A DNA stretch of 36,231 nucleotides. Source: Haliea sp. Lineage in GTDB: Bacteria > Pseudomonadota > Gammaproteobacteria > Pseudomonadales > Halieaceae. The stretch covers positions 1 to 36,231 of the forward strand of contig JAHEBM010000033.1 of NCBI GenBank assembly GCA_024642245.1, read 5' to 3'. The position numbers and the translations under genes are program-made. The notes under the pieces are model-generated. The model saw only the letters and a list, made by a program, of their open reading frames with translations. It was not told the DNA's origin and did no database searches. Shown here piece after piece: positions 1 through 8,697 of the stretch (position 1 is its first letter; every line of letters begins with the position of its first letter).

Positions 1-1682
1 TCCCCCAGCGTGATGGCCTTGACCATTTTCCTGCAAACCTTGGCGATTTCCCGCTCGAGCGCTCGCACGCCCGCTTCCCGGGTGTAATAGCGAATGATAT
101 CCAGCACCGCCTCGGGGCTGATAGACAGCTCACCTTTCTTGAGTCCATTGAGCTTGATTTGCTTAGGGCTCAGGTAGCGCTGGGCAATATTAAGCTTTTC
201 GTCCTCGGTATAGCCCGGCAGGCGAATAACCTCCATACGATCCAGCAGCGGTCCGGGAATGTTCATTGTGTTCGAGGTACATACGAACATCACGTCGGAC
301 AGGTCGTAATCCACCTCGAGATAGTGGTCGTTGAAGGCGTGATTCTGCTCCGGATCCAGCACTTCCAGCATCGCAGATGCCGGGTCACCGCGGTGGTCCA
401 TACCCATCTTGTCGATTTCATCCAGCAGGAAAAGTGGGTTCTTTACCCCCGCCTTGGCCATCTTCTGCAGCAGTTTGCCGGGCATGGAACCAATATAGGT
501 ACGGCGATGGCCGCGGATTTCCGCCTCATCGCGCACGCCGCCCAGGGCCATACGCACAAACTTCCTGTTGGTGGAGCGCGCAATGGATTCGCCCAGGGAG
601 GTCTTGCCCACGCCGGGTGGACCGACCAGGCACAACACAGGGCCTTTCACCTTGCGCACACGTTTTTGCACGGCCAGGTATTCAAGGATGCGGTCCTTGA
701 CCTCCTCCAGGCCATAGTGATCCTCGTCCAGGATTTTGGCGGCATTGGCCAGGTCGTGCTTGACCTTGCTGCGCCTGGACCAGGGCACCGACACCATCCA
801 GTCCAAATAGCTGCGCACCACCGACGCTTCCGCTGACATCGGTGACATCATTTTCAGTTTACCGAGCTCAGCCTGCGCCTTGTCCCGGGCCTCTTCCGGC
901 ATTTTGGCATCATCGATGCGAAGCTGTAGCTCATCCAGCTCACTGGGCGCCTCATCCATCTCCCCCAGCTCTTTCTGGATGGCCTTCATCTGTTCGTTGA
1001 GGTAGTACTCGCGCTGGCTCTTTTCCATCTGTTTCTTGACCCTGCCACGGATACGCTTCTCTACCTGGAACAGGTCGATTTCAGCCTCCATCAGGCCCAG
1101 CAGGTGCTCGAGTCGCTGGCGGATCCCGGTGATCTCCAGTATCCGCTGTTTTTCCTCCAGGTCGACGCTCATGTGCGCAGCGATGGTATCGGCGAGCCTG
1201 CCCGGCTCGTCTATGCCTGTCAGGGAGGTCAACACCTCGGCCGGTACCTTCTTGCTGAGATTGACGTATTTTTCGAACTGGGTGATGGTAGAGCGCAGCA
1301 AACCCTCAACCTCGCCCTCGGGGATCTCGTCACTGATGACCTCACGCACCCCGGCAGTGGCAAAATTACCCTCGTCGTCGACACTGTCAACGACAGCCCG
1401 GTAACCGCCCTCTACCAGCACCTTTATGGTACCGTCGGGCAGCTTGAGCAACTGCAGGATGTTTGAAACCGTGCCCATCTGGTAAATATCGTCGGCGCCC
1501 GGGTCATCATCCGCGGCATTGCGCTGGGCTACGAGCAGAACCTGCTTGTCGTTAGCCATGGCATATTCCAGCGCCTCGATGGATTTCTCCCGGCCCACAA
1601 ACAGTGGCAGCACCATGTGTGGATAAACCACCACGTCGCGCAGGGGAAGCAGGGGAAGTTCGATGACAGAGGAAGAACCCAT
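1..1682 (-). CDS. lon: ATP-dependent protease Lon (partial, C-terminus outside window)
   Basis: Lon is a cytoplasmic AAA+ serine protease that degrades misfolded and regulatory proteins. The reading frame is open from an ATG at 1682 to the left edge (560 codons; complete Lon is about 780-800). It starts [21 protein letters not shown], the usual Lon N-terminal substrate-binding domain. The AAA+ module follows, with Walker A GPPGVGKT near residue 353 and Walker [11 protein letters not shown]. The visible part ends in the small alpha domain; the Ser-Lys protease domain is not in the window. GGAGA lies five bases before the ATG. Lon is the last gene of tig-clpP-clpX-lon as read on the minus strand and is preceded by its own heat-shock-type promoter. 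Identity is certain; protease activity cannot be judged here. Confidence 0.97.
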   Translation of the reverse strand, partial: MGSSSVIELPLLPLRDVVVYPHMVLPLFVGREKSIEALEYAMANDKQVLLVAQRNAADDDPGADDIYQMGTVSNILQLLKLPDGTIKVLVEGGYRAVVDSVDDEGNFATAGVREVISDEIPEGEVEGLLRSTITQFEKYVNLSKKVPAEVLTSLTGIDEPGRLADTIAAHMSVDLEEKQRILEITGIRQRLEHLLGLMEAEIDLFQVEKRIRGRVKKQMEKSQREYYLNEQMKAIQKELGEMDEAPSELDELQLRIDDAKMPEEARDKAQAELGKLKMMSPMSAEASVVRSYLDWMVSVPWSRRSKVKHDLANAAKILDEDHYGLEEVKDRILEYLAVQKRVRKVKGPVLCLVGPPGVGKTSLGESIARSTNRKFVRMALGGVRDEAEIRGHRRTYIGSMPGKLLQKMAKAGVKNPLFLLDEIDKMGMDHRGDPASAMLEVLDPEQNHAFNDHYLEVDYDLSDVMFVCTSNTMNIPGPLLDRMEVIRLPGYTEDEKLNIAQRYLSPKQIKLNGLKKGELSISPEAVLDIIRYYTREAGVRALEREIAKVCRKMVKAITLG

Positions 1683-1726
1683 AAACGTCTCCGGGTTAAG
1701 CAGGAATTCAGGCGTTACAAGCTACT

Positions 1727-1754
1727 TAATGGGGGCAGTTTGCCGGAATTCAAG
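1727..1754 (-). promoter_or_regulatory. sigma-32 (heat-shock) promoter of lon
   Basis: On the minus strand CTTGAA (1749-1754) is followed after 14 bases by CCCCATTA (1727-1734). This fits the RpoH consensus CTTGAA-N13-15-CCCCATNT almost perfectly. The predicted start lies about 40 bases upstream of the lon ATG, so lon can be heat-induced independently of clpX. Confidence 0.85.
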
Positions 1755-1800
1755 CGCCTGAGACTATCTCCGGATTAAGACTCTCGCCGCCAATAAACTG

Positions 1801-1818
1801 CCCGGCGGTAACGCCGGG
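1801..1818 (-). terminator. Hairpin just after clpX stop (weak terminator or processing site)
   Basis: Seven-base GC-rich arms CCCGGCG/CGCCGGG enclose a four-base loop directly after the clpX stop. On the minus strand it is followed by CAGTTTATT, a poor U-tract, so termination is probably partial. It may protect the clpX mRNA 3' end or lower read-through into lon. Confidence 0.45.
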
Positions 1819-1819
1819 A

Positions 1820-3109
1820 CTACTCGTCTGTCGATGCGGCCCTGGATTTGGGCTCGTTGTTCTGGTACACCAGCAAGGGCTCGGAGTCGCCACGGATGAC
1901 GGACTCGTCAATGACCACCTTGCTTACGTCGTTGCGCGATGGGATGTTGTACATGGAATCGAGCAGGACGCCTTCGAGTATCGAACGAAGTCCCCTCGCT
2001 CCGGTCTTGCGCTCCATAGCCTTCTCGGCTATCGCACGCAGGCCGTCCTCGCGAAAATCGACTTCCACGCCTTCCATTTCAAACAACTTGCTGTACTGCT
2101 TGGTAAGCGCATTCTTGGGCTCGGTGAGAATCTGCACAAGCGCGTCGATATCGAGTTCTTCCAGCGTGGCGATAACCGGAAGCCGGCCGACGAATTCCGG
2201 AATCAGGCCATACTGCACCAGGTCCTCCGGTTCGAGGTCGAACAGCAGCTCGCCGACGTTGCGACGCTCGTCCTTGCTCTTCACCTCGGCCGAGAAGCCG
2301 ATGCCGCCCTTTTCGGAACGATTCCGTATCACCTTGTCCAGGCCGGCAAACGCGCCGCCACAGATAAACAGGATATTGGATGTGTCGACCTGCAGGAACT
2401 CCTGCTGCGGATGCTTGCGGCCACCCTGCGGCGGCACCGAAGCCACCGTGCCCTCGATGAGTTTCAGCAGCGCCTGCTGGACCCCTTCGCCTGAAACGTC
2501 GCGGGTAATCGATGGGTTGTCGGACTTGCGGGAAATCTTGTCGATTTCATCGATGTAGACAATACCGACCTGGGCTTTTTCCACGTCGTAGTCGCACTTT
2601 TGCAGCAATTTCTGGATGATATTCTCGACGTCTTCACCGACATACCCTGCCTCGGTAAGCGTGGTGGCGTCGGCAATGGTAAAGGGCACATCAAGCAAGC
2701 GGGCAAGGGTCTCCGCCAGCAGGGTCTTGCCGCTACCGGTCGGCCCTACCAACAGGATGTTACTCTTGCCCAGCTCGACGTCCTGGCCCCGGCTCTGACC
2801 GTGGCGCAGGCGCTTGTAATGGTTATAAACAGCCACGGCAAGTACTTTCTTGGCACGTTGCTGGCCGATAACGTACTCATCCAGGATGGCGTTGATTTCC
2901 CGCGGCACCGGCAAGTGGTCCTGGGCCGCGTCGCTGCTGCTGTCCTGCACTTCCTCGCGGATGATGTCGTTGCAAAGGTCCACGCATTCGTCACAGATAA
3001 ATACGGACGGGCCCGCTATCAGCTTGCGAACTTCGTGTTGGCTTTTGCCACAAAAAGAACAATAAAGCAGCTTTCCGCCGTCACTGGAGTTGGTGGTTTT
3101 TTCGCTCAT
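1820..3109 (-). CDS. clpX: ClpX, ATPase subunit of ClpXP protease
   Basis: ClpX is the hexameric AAA+ unfoldase that recognises tagged substrates (for example ssrA) and feeds them to ClpP in the cytoplasm. The 429-residue protein has the N-terminal zinc-binding domain with Cys17, Cys20, Cys39 and Cys42, Walker A GPTGSGKT at 122-129, Walker B VYIDEIDK, the pore-region GGRKHPQQ segment and the sensor-2 motif GARGLRSI. Length matches E. coli ClpX (424). It follows clpP after 167 bases and precedes lon, the usual gammaproteobacterial order. The start has an intact zinc finger directly downstream, so no other start is likely. Confidence 0.98.
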   Translation of the reverse strand: MSEKTTNSSDGGKLLYCSFCGKSQHEVRKLIAGPSVFICDECVDLCNDIIREEVQDSSSDAAQDHLPVPREINAILDEYVIGQQRAKKVLAVAVYNHYKRLRHGQSRGQDVELGKSNILLVGPTGSGKTLLAETLARLLDVPFTIADATTLTEAGYVGEDVENIIQKLLQKCDYDVEKAQVGIVYIDEIDKISRKSDNPSITRDVSGEGVQQALLKLIEGTVASVPPQGGRKHPQQEFLQVDTSNILFICGGAFAGLDKVIRNRSEKGGIGFSAEVKSKDERRNVGELLFDLEPEDLVQYGLIPEFVGRLPVIATLEELDIDALVQILTEPKNALTKQYSKLFEMEGVEVDFREDGLRAIAEKAMERKTGARGLRSILEGVLLDSMYNIPSRNDVSKVVIDESVIRGDSEPLLVYQNNEPKSRAASTDE

Positions 3110-3243
3110 TCGGCCGCCCTACGCCCTGTCTCTTGTTGCCTCATCACCGTGTACTCTACGATGATGTCTTTTACGGCCATTTGCAAGCCCCGGGGGGCCT
3201 AAAAGGTGTATATCCTGCCATTGTGAGGCCCCGTTCACAGCAC

Positions 3244-3278
3244 AAGCTGCCGTGCCCGGGGAGCCGTGGCGGCAGCTT
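3244..3278 (-). other. Stem-loop overlapping the clpP stop codon
   Basis: Perfect nine-base arms AAGCTGCCG (3244-3252) and CGGCAGCTT (3270-3278) enclose a 17-base GC-rich loop. The structure covers the first bases of the clpP stop codon. There is no T-run after it on either strand, so it is more likely an mRNA stabiliser or processing site between clpP and clpX than an intrinsic terminator. Confidence 0.45.
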
Positions 3279-3933
3279 ACTTTACGCTCTTTGCAGTGCC
3301 GGGCTGGCCGCGTGAAGTCAGGACTTCATCGATCAGTCCGTATTCCTTGCTCTGCTGGGCATTCATGAAACGATCACGCTCAGTGTCCCGTTCGATGACT
3401 TCCAGGCTCTGCCCGGTGTGCTCGGACATCAGTTGATTGAGCCGCTGGCGAATAATGAGTATTTCCTTCGCCTGTATCTCGATATCGGTGGCCTGCCCCT
3501 GGGCTCCGCCGCTGGGCTGGTGAATCATGGTGCGGGCGTTCGGCAGGCAAAAGCGCTTGCCTTTGGCGCCCCCGCAGAGCAGGAAGGCACCCATCGAGGC
3601 AGCCTGGCCGATACACATGGTGCTGACATCGGGCTTGATGAACTGCATGGTGTCGTAAATGGACAGCCCGGCGGTTACCGAACCCCCGGGAGAATTGATA
3701 TACAGGTGTATATCCTTGTCCGGGTTTTCCGACTCCAGGAACAGCAACTGGGCCACGATCAGGTTGGCCATATGGTCCTCGACCGGGCCCACAACGAAAA
3801 TAACCCGCTCTTTCAGCAGGCGCGAGTATATATCGTATGAGCGCTCTCCCCTCGCGGTCTGCTCGACCACCATGGGGATAAGTCCCAGGTTATTGATAGT
3901 GTTCCTGTTCTGCCCGTCGAACTGAAATGACAT
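3277..3933 (-). CDS. clpP: ClpP, proteolytic subunit of ClpXP/ClpAP
   Basis: ClpP is the serine peptidase that forms the double-heptamer degradation chamber served by ClpX and ClpA. The 218-residue protein contains the catalytic Ser113 (GQAASMGA), His138 (MIHQP) and an Asp in the DTERD segment near 187. The start at 3933 (MSFQFDGQN) is chosen over an in-frame ATG ten codons upstream. A strong Shine-Dalgarno GGGGAAGG sits at the right distance, and family members begin with MSFxFDGQN. The short N-terminal stretch is probably an autocleaved propeptide, as in E. coli. It lies between tig and clpX and is probably co-transcribed with them. Confidence 0.97.
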   Translation of the reverse strand: MSFQFDGQNRNTINNLGLIPMVVEQTARGERSYDIYSRLLKERVIFVVGPVEDHMANLIVAQLLFLESENPDKDIHLYINSPGGSVTAGLSIYDTMQFIKPDVSTMCIGQAASMGAFLLCGGAKGKRFCLPNARTMIHQPSGGAQGQATDIEIQAKEILIIRQRLNQLMSEHTGQSLEVIERDTERDRFMNAQQSKEYGLIDEVLTSRGQPGTAKSVK

Positions 3934-3959
3934 ACGTGCCTTCCCCTGGTTAAGGTCGT

Positions 3960-3973
3960 TCAAGTGTACTTGA
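3960..3973. promoter_or_regulatory. Short perfect inverted repeat upstream of clpP
   Basis: TCAAGT-GT-ACTTGA, six-base arms around a two-base spacer, lies about 27 bases before the clpP start in the tig-clpP gap. Its size suits a dimeric repressor site, but no known regulator is recognised. It could be chance. Confidence 0.25.
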
Positions 3974-3998
3974 GCATACCGGTTTTTGACCGATTTGG

Positions 3999-5321
3999 TC
4001 AGGCCTCGCTCTGCCCCTGGGCAAGCGCGTCCTGGTAGCTGCAGGCCTTCTCGACTATATGGGCATTCTCCAACAGCTTTTCAACCATCTGGTCTTCCAT
4101 TACCCGCGACTGCACGGAAGCCAGTTGCTCCTCGTTGGAGTAATACCAGTTGATCACCTCTTCGGAATCCTGGTAGGTGGACGCCATTTCCTCGATGGTC
4201 TCGCGTACCTTGTCCGCGTCCACCTTCAGGTCGAACTTGCTGACCAGCTCGGAGAGCACCAGGCCCAGCTTGACCCTCCGCTCGGCATTTTCCTTGAACA
4301 TGTCGTCCGGCAACAGCGACTTCAGGTCGAGATCCTGGCCGGCGGCGCCGCCGAATTGCTGGAACATCTGGTTGCGCAGCGCCTCAATTTCACGGGTGAC
4401 CAGCGCGCGCGGCACTTCAAGTGACTCGTGCGCGGCGGCAACGGCATCCATGACCTGCTGCTTGACCTTGCCCTGCACCGCATTTTTCAGCTCGCGCGCC
4501 ATATTCTGGCGCACCTCGCTGCGAAACGTCTCCAGGCCGCCTTCATCGACACCATACTTGGCAAACAACTCTTCATTGAGTTCCGCCGGCACCATCTCCT
4601 GCACGTTGTTCACGGTAACCTTGAACTCCACCGCGGCACCCTTGAGGTCCTCGCTGTGATAGTCCTCGGGAAAGCTCAGCTTGAGGGTTTTTTCATCACC
4701 GGCGACCATGCCGACGACACCGTCCTCGAAGCCCGGAATCATGCGGCCGGAACCCAGCTCCAGGTCACTCCCGGTTGCGCTGCCACCGTCAAATTCCTCG
4801 CCGTCGCGGGTACCGACATAATCAATGTTAACCTTGTCGCCGTCCGCAGCGGCCCGCTCGACCACTTCCCAGCCGCCCTGCTGCTTGCGGAATACCTCGA
4901 TGATATTGTCCACGTCCGCGTCCGTAACCTCCGCGACAGGCTTTTTCACCTCGAAGTCCTTGATAACCACAACCTCGACTTCGGGAAAGACCTCAAAAGT
5001 CGCTATGTACTCAAGGTCCTTGCCCTCTTCGAGGTTTTTCGGTTCGATGCTGGGCTGTCCCGCGGGGCGCAGTTTTTCCTGGATGATGGCCTCCTGGAAT
5101 GACTTGCTCATTACCTCCCCGAGCACTTCCTGGCGCACCCCGGCGCCAAAGCGCTGGCGCATAACCTTCATCGGGACTTTACCGGGGCGGAAGCCGGCAA
5201 GGCGCACGTTACCCATGGCTTTTTGCAACCTGCTGTTAACCTCGGACTCTATGCGTTCTGCGGGTACGCCAACGGTCAAACGACGCTCCAGGCCTGAAGT
5301 CGTCTCAATAGAAACCTGCAT
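3999..5321 (-). CDS. tig: Trigger factor, ribosome-associated chaperone and prolyl isomerase
   Basis: Trigger factor binds ribosomal protein L23 at the tunnel exit and shields nascent chains; its middle domain is an FKBP-type prolyl isomerase. The 440-residue protein has the ribosome-binding signature [12 protein letters not shown] near residues 44-55, the FKBP-like domain ([19 protein letters not shown]) around 150-245 and the long helical C-terminal chaperone domain ending in an acidic tail. An upstream in-frame ATG would add 17 residues. The start at 5321 is preferred because AGAGGAAA lies just before it and the family begins [14 protein letters not shown]. It is the first protein gene of the tig-clpP-clpX-lon group, downstream of tRNA-Leu. 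Confidence 0.96.
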   Translation of the reverse strand: MQVSIETTSGLERRLTVGVPAERIESEVNSRLQKAMGNVRLAGFRPGKVPMKVMRQRFGAGVRQEVLGEVMSKSFQEAIIQEKLRPAGQPSIEPKNLEEGKDLEYIATFEVFPEVEVVVIKDFEVKKPVAEVTDADVDNIIEVFRKQQGGWEVVERAAADGDKVNIDYVGTRDGEEFDGGSATGSDLELGSGRMIPGFEDGVVGMVAGDEKTLKLSFPEDYHSEDLKGAAVEFKVTVNNVQEMVPAELNEELFAKYGVDEGGLETFRSEVRQNMARELKNAVQGKVKQQVMDAVAAAHESLEVPRALVTREIEALRNQMFQQFGGAAGQDLDLKSLLPDDMFKENAERRVKLGLVLSELVSKFDLKVDADKVRETIEEMASTYQDSEEVINWYYSNEEQLASVQSRVMEDQMVEKLLENAHIVEKACSYQDALAQGQSEA

Positions 5322-5383
5322 GGTATTTCCTCTACTACAATCCGAAAGGTGGCGAACGCCGGTAGCGTCCATTCAGTTTATGC

Positions 5384-5411
5384 TTTCCAGGGTCGACACC
5401 GGCCCTGGAAA
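5384..5411 (-). other. Stem-loop between tRNA-Leu and tig
   Basis: Nine-base perfect arms TTTCCAGGG/CCCTGGAAA enclose a ten-base loop, 16 bases past the tRNA-Leu 3' end. It has no T-run on the minus strand. It may help 3' processing of the tRNA precursor or partly terminate transcription before tig. Confidence 0.4.
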
Positions 5412-5426
5412 CTATCTCTTTAAATC

Positions 5427-5511
5427 TGGTGCGGAAGGAGAGACTCGAACTCTCACGCCTTGCGGCACTGGAACCTAAATCCAGCGCGTATACCAATTTC
5501 GCCACTTCCGC
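5427..5511 (-). tRNA. tRNA-Leu(UAG)
   Basis: The minus strand folds as an 85-nt class II tRNA. It has acceptor stem GCGGAAG/CTTCCGC, an encoded ACCA 3' end, anticodon loop TTTAGGT (anticodon TAG, reading CUN codons), a long variable arm, and T-loop TTCGAGTC. It lies upstream of tig on the same strand. Confidence 0.96.
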
Positions 5512-5671
5512 TGTATGAATGCCCTGGTGCCGGCCGACATCAAGTTAGAATATCAATCACATTATTAGGATAACCAATTGATTATTCAGAAATAATAATG
5601 CGCCTTGGCCGTCGCTGGGGGCAGTCACAAGGGCGCAGATTCTGCCACAAAGCCCCAGCCGGTTCAACCAC

Positions 5672-7009
5672 TTAACTACGGGGCCACGCCAGCAGAAATA
5701 CCAGCGGCGTCGCGGCCTCCGGGACGGCCAGCTCACCCCGCCAGCCATGGGGCAGCAATATCGCCTCCTCGGCCTGGCAGGCGATGTCCTGCAGGGTCAA
5801 CTCCCCACTGACCACCAGCAGCAGCCGATAGCTCGATTCGGCCCCCAGCTCCCAGCGCGCCCCCGGCTGCATGATCACGCGCTGCGCCTCGAAATCGTCA
5901 AATACCGCAATTTGTTCAATGCGGGTGCCGGCAGGCCCGGCAAGTCGCACCGGTGCCGAAGCCCTCGGCGGTAGCAGGCGCATTTGTGCAACAGCCTCGC
6001 GACTGTCCCAGTGATCCTGGGTCAGGACTTTTTGCCCGAACGAGAGGATTTTACGGTCATAACTGGGGGTCTGGAACTCCACTGTCCGCACACCGTGCTG
6101 CAAGGCGTGGGGAAGCAGCTGCGGTACTGCTATGACATCGCCCACCCTCAGCGCCTGCAGCTTGGTAAAGCGGTCCATCTGGTCCCGCAGGTCCCGCTCG
6201 CGCTCGAGAGCCTGCTCACCCGGTTCCTCACCCCGCTCTGTCATCAGGTCAAGCGCCCGCCGCTGCTTTTCGTACGCCAGCACGGACGCCAGGTAAGCCG
6301 CGCGAAACAATTCCGGTGTACCGTGTTGCACGATCTGCTGTGGGTCGAAGCCGTAGCGCATATAGCCCACCCCATCGGGCCAGGCCCCGCGGTCGACATG
6401 GGTGACGACATAGACCTCCCGCTTCTTTTCATGCAGTTCAAAATACAGGTCACCGGTCACCGGCTGTGCAAGCGGATCGAGAATCTTGAGCAGGACCAGG
6501 GCCTCCCCGGGCGCGCCGGCCACAGGAATCGGTAGCGCCGCCTGCAGCCAGGGGATGGGTGTACTGCCCTCTTCGCTGACGAATTGGCAGACACCGCGGC
6601 GCTCCACCCCGGTATACCAGATTTCCCGGCCCCACGGTTTCGCTATGGCCAACGGCCCAAGCCGGGTAGGAGTAGACGGGTCAAAGCTCACCAGGCCGTG
6701 CTGTTTTACCCAGCGGCGGTATTGCTGTGTGGGGTCGGCCACATCGGCTTCCAGCACCCGGTCGGTGACGGCGACCGCCAGCGCCTCTTTGCACAGGCTG
6801 AAAAGTGCGGTCAGAGGCTGTGGCGCGGCATTGTCCAGCCAATACGGAATCAATTGAAAATCGACCAGCAGCAGGCCATCTCCCGGCGCCCGGCTTGCGC
6901 GCCAGCGGCGAAAACACTCCCGGGGGTCACCGCTGTCGCGGGTCAGCGCGGCAGACGCGGGAATACGGTGCCGCCCAGGGCCCTCAGTCGGTGAGGCAGG
7001 CGGGATCAA
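5672..7009 (-). CDS. Phosphomannose isomerase-like (type I) cupin protein
   Basis: The protein (about 445 residues) resembles type I mannose-6-phosphate isomerases, zinc enzymes that interconvert mannose-6-P and fructose-6-P. Visible similarities are the KPWGREIWY segment, LKILDP...GDLYFELHE.KREVY (a diverged metal-binding cupin strand), and LLPHALQHGVRTVEFQTPS, where isomerases have their GxxHA...E region, plus a C-terminal cupin. The classic QVHPD motif is not present, so the substrate may differ. The start is uncertain. A TTG at 7009 preceded by GGGGAAG fits best and overlaps the GH84 gene by 26 bases; no ATG gives a sensible start. Overlap with GH84 suggests translational coupling and a joint role in amino-sugar or sugar-phosphate handling, which is inference. 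Confidence 0.7.
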   Translation of the reverse strand: MIPPASPTEGPGRHRIPASAALTRDSGDPRECFRRWRASRAPGDGLLLVDFQLIPYWLDNAAPQPLTALFSLCKEALAVAVTDRVLEADVADPTQQYRRWVKQHGLVSFDPSTPTRLGPLAIAKPWGREIWYTGVERRGVCQFVSEEGSTPIPWLQAALPIPVAGAPGEALVLLKILDPLAQPVTGDLYFELHEKKREVYVVTHVDRGAWPDGVGYMRYGFDPQQIVQHGTPELFRAAYLASVLAYEKQRRALDLMTERGEEPGEQALERERDLRDQMDRFTKLQALRVGDVIAVPQLLPHALQHGVRTVEFQTPSYDRKILSFGQKVLTQDHWDSREAVAQMRLLPPRASAPVRLAGPAGTRIEQIAVFDDFEAQRVIMQPGARWELGAESSYRLLLVVSGELTLQDIACQAEEAILLPHGWRGELAVPEAATPLVFLLAWPRS

Positions 7010-8048
7010 AGCGATACTTCCCCAGTAACCAGTCTGCCACTTCGCGCGCAGCCGGCCCGGGCAGTGCGCGGTATTGCCCCGCGAGGTCGCGACAGCGCCC
7101 CTCGCCCATCCCCGACAGGCCGAGCTCTGCAAATGCGCGCCGGTCGGTCTGCAGCTGCGTCCAGGTCGCCTCCCCTACCAGCTGCTGCACCCAATCGTCA
7201 GGCTGCGTGGTCATCTGGTAAAGATCGGCCAGGCCGGTAATCGCTGGGAGCGAGAGCAGCCCCTGGTTCATCGGGTTACACAGATGCCCGCTGAGCAGCG
7301 ACCGTGGCAGAGCTTCCCGGTGTTGCAGCTTGTCCAGGTACAGGAAATTGCTGCGCACGGCACCGTCGTTGACCGGGTAGTTGTCCCACAATAACACCGG
7401 CCTGCCCAGCTCTGCGCAAATGCGCTCGATATCCGTTTGTGTGATGGACTCGGAGCACACCCGGTTGCCGGTCCAGAAAATATCGACCCCCGGCGGCAAC
7501 TCCCGACCCAGCTGCGGCCAGTAAGCTGCGGGCATCTTGCCGAAAAACTTCTCCAGTACCGGATCGAATGAATAATATGTGGGGCAAACCAGCACCCGGA
7601 CGCCCGGTAACCACGACACAACATCCGCGACGATTTCAGCCTGACGGCAGGCCAGCCCGTCGAGGTCACCCGGCATATCGTCAAACAGGATCGCCAGCAG
7701 CGGAGCATCAAGCTGCCCGAGCTGGCCAATCTTTCGCCTCAGCTGCTCCCGCTCGACGCGACCATACTGCCGGTAGAGGGCGAACGGGGAGAGACCGACC
7801 CCCCAGTAAATACCCTCACGGCGGTAGGCAGATGCAAGCTCGAGCAAGTGCCGCCATTCATCCGGCGGCCAGTGCCGCTGCCACTGCTTGCGCAAAAACG
7901 GGTCGCCCTTGGGACAATACAGGCAGGTGTTCAGGCCGGCCTGTGCCAGGTACCCGGCGTACGCCAGGCGTGTTTCGAAGGCCCAGGTGCGACCGTAAAA
8001 CCCCTCCAGGATACCGGTAAGAAATGTTTCTGCCGGCTTCAAAGCCAC
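6984..8048 (-). CDS. GH84 family beta-N-acetylglucosaminidase (O-GlcNAcase/NAGidase-type), cytosolic
   Basis: The 354-residue protein matches glycoside hydrolase family 84, which removes beta-linked GlcNAc by substrate-assisted catalysis. It begins almost at once with the family signature GILEGFYGRTW (residues 12-22), then GLNTCLYCPKGDPFLRKQW, and the catalytic Asp pair ILFDDMPGD at Asp123-Asp124. Later parts (FWTGNRVCSESIT, LLWDNYPVND) are also typical. It is only a catalytic domain. There is no signal peptide and none of the accessory domains common in secreted members, so it should act in the cytoplasm. The start is GTG with AAAGG about nine bases upstream. The downstream cupin gene overlaps its end. 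The natural substrate is not known; O-GlcNAc protein, cell-wall or chitin-derived sugars are possible. Confidence 0.85.
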   Translation of the reverse strand: MALKPAETFLTGILEGFYGRTWAFETRLAYAGYLAQAGLNTCLYCPKGDPFLRKQWQRHWPPDEWRHLLELASAYRREGIYWGVGLSPFALYRQYGRVEREQLRRKIGQLGQLDAPLLAILFDDMPGDLDGLACRQAEIVADVVSWLPGVRVLVCPTYYSFDPVLEKFFGKMPAAYWPQLGRELPPGVDIFWTGNRVCSESITQTDIERICAELGRPVLLWDNYPVNDGAVRSNFLYLDKLQHREALPRSLLSGHLCNPMNQGLLSLPAITGLADLYQMTTQPDDWVQQLVGEATWTQLQTDRRAFAELGLSGMGEGRCRDLAGQYRALPGPAAREVADWLLGKYRFDPACLTD

Positions 8049-8067
8049 CCTATATTTCCTTTAGTAA

Positions 8068-8096
8068 TAGACAATTGTGTTTATATTTCAAATAAA
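8068..8096 (+). promoter_or_regulatory. Possible promoter of the orphan RNA
   Basis: TAGACA (8068-8073), a 17-base gap and AATAAA (8091-8096) form a weak sigma-70-like promoter on the plus strand. An alternative is TTGTGT (8075-8080) with TAAAAA (8099-8104). Either would start a transcript at about 8103-8112. Confidence 0.25.
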
Positions 8097-8102
8097 GCTA
8101 AA

Positions 8103-8283
8103 AAAACGCGAAAGGGGCGATGGCAAAATCGGGGCTATAGGCGATACTGAAACTGTGTCTGCCTATCCCCTGGAAAAACCGGGCAGTCACGGGGGGCAAA
8201 CCCAATGCTCCTCGAGGGAAGAAATTCCTTTATGTTTCACTCCTAATGGTCTTCTTGGGTCCCTTTCGGGACCCATTTTTTTT
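8103..8283 (+). ncRNA. Candidate small RNA of unknown family, ending at an orphan terminator
   Basis: No plausible plus-strand protein gene lies here, yet the region ends in a textbook terminator and contains ordered structure. The main element is a long imperfect hairpin at 8131-8170. GGGG (8131-8134) pairs CCCC (8167-8170), ATAGGC pairs GCCTAT, and GATAC pairs GTGTC around the loop TGAAACT. Smaller hairpins follow: GGG-CAAA-CCC at 8194-8203 and GGAA-GAAA-TTCC at 8217-8228. A C/T-rich single-stranded stretch CACTCCTAATGG precedes the terminator and contains CTCCT, complementary to Shine-Dalgarno AGGAG. That is a layout seen in Hfq-dependent regulatory RNAs. It did not match any riboswitch or sRNA family I know. 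Its neighbours, GH84 and pilZ, are on the other strand. The 5' end is uncertain. Confidence 0.5.
8256..8283 (+). terminator. Strong intrinsic terminator (plus strand)
   Basis: Perfect eight-base arms TGGGTCCC (8256-8263) and GGGACCCA (8268-8275) with loop TTTC are followed by eight T (8276-8283). On the minus strand the T-run is on the wrong side, so it serves a plus-strand transcript, although the flanking genes are all minus-strand. Confidence 0.9.
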
Positions 8284-8341
8284 GTTAATTTTAATAAATA
8301 CAGCACGTTACCTGCCTTTTTTAAAACTAACATCAAGAGTG

Positions 8342-8695
8342 TTACATGGTGTGGGTGGGACGATCCGAGGACAGGGAGCCAGCGAGGTGGTTTTCTATCT
8401 TGGCATTTGCATTGGCGTCCTGCTCGCTGAACTGAACGCCTATGCCCGCTGTGCGGTTACCCTGGGCACCCCGGGGTGTAACCCAGACAACCCTGCCGGC
8501 AATCGGTATCTTTTCAGGCTCGTCCATCAGGGTCAGCAGCATGAATACCTCGTCACCGATGTCGTAGGCCTTGTTGGTCGGGACGAACAGCCCACCGTAT
8601 TGCAGGAACGGCATATACGCCGAGTACAGCACGGCCTTGTCCTTGATAGTCAGCGACAGTATGCCGTTACGGCTATTGTGTCTTTCATCATTCAT
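8342..8695 (-). CDS. pilZ: PilZ, type IV pilus biogenesis protein
   Basis: The 117-residue protein is the founding-type PilZ, a cytoplasmic protein needed for type IV pilus assembly and twitching (it works with PilB and FimX in related species). Diagnostic segments are YMPFLQYGGLFVPT, GRVVWVTPRGAQGNR, GIGVQF and the C-terminal end SDRPTHTM, which matches Pseudomonas aeruginosa PilZ. The c-di-GMP-binding RxxxR motif and the second D/NxSxxG motif are absent, as in that protein, so it is probably not itself a c-di-GMP receptor. It starts two bases after holB stops and is the last gene of the fabF-to-pilZ run. tatD, the usual next gene in pseudomonads, is not here. Confidence 0.95.
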   Translation of the reverse strand: MNDERHNSRNGILSLTIKDKAVLYSAYMPFLQYGGLFVPTNKAYDIGDEVFMLLTLMDEPEKIPIAGRVVWVTPRGAQGNRTAGIGVQFSEQDANANAKIENHLAGSLSSDRPTHTM

Positions 8696-8697
8696 GG

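Noticed and set aside
159-836. Long plus-strand frame opposite lon
   Set aside because: Antisense to a perfectly conserved Lon frame; sequence is composition-driven and unlike any protein.
5384-5411. Strong terminator of tRNA-Leu(UAG)
   Set aside because: The stem is perfect, but no T-run follows on the minus strand, so it is listed only as a stem-loop.
8064-8091. Minus-strand promoter TTGAAA-16-TATTAC for GH84
   Set aside because: It would start transcription inside or after the ribosome site of the gene, leaving no usable leader.
8103-8283. c-di-GMP (GEMM) riboswitch
   Set aside because: GGGCAAACC occurs, but the second conserved part (GACGCAAAGCC) and the receptor helices are missing, and no plus-strand gene follows.
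8077-8430. Plus-strand 117-codon frame across the orphan terminator
   Set aside because: It runs through a strong terminator and into pilZ antisense, with no ribosome site or recognisable domain.
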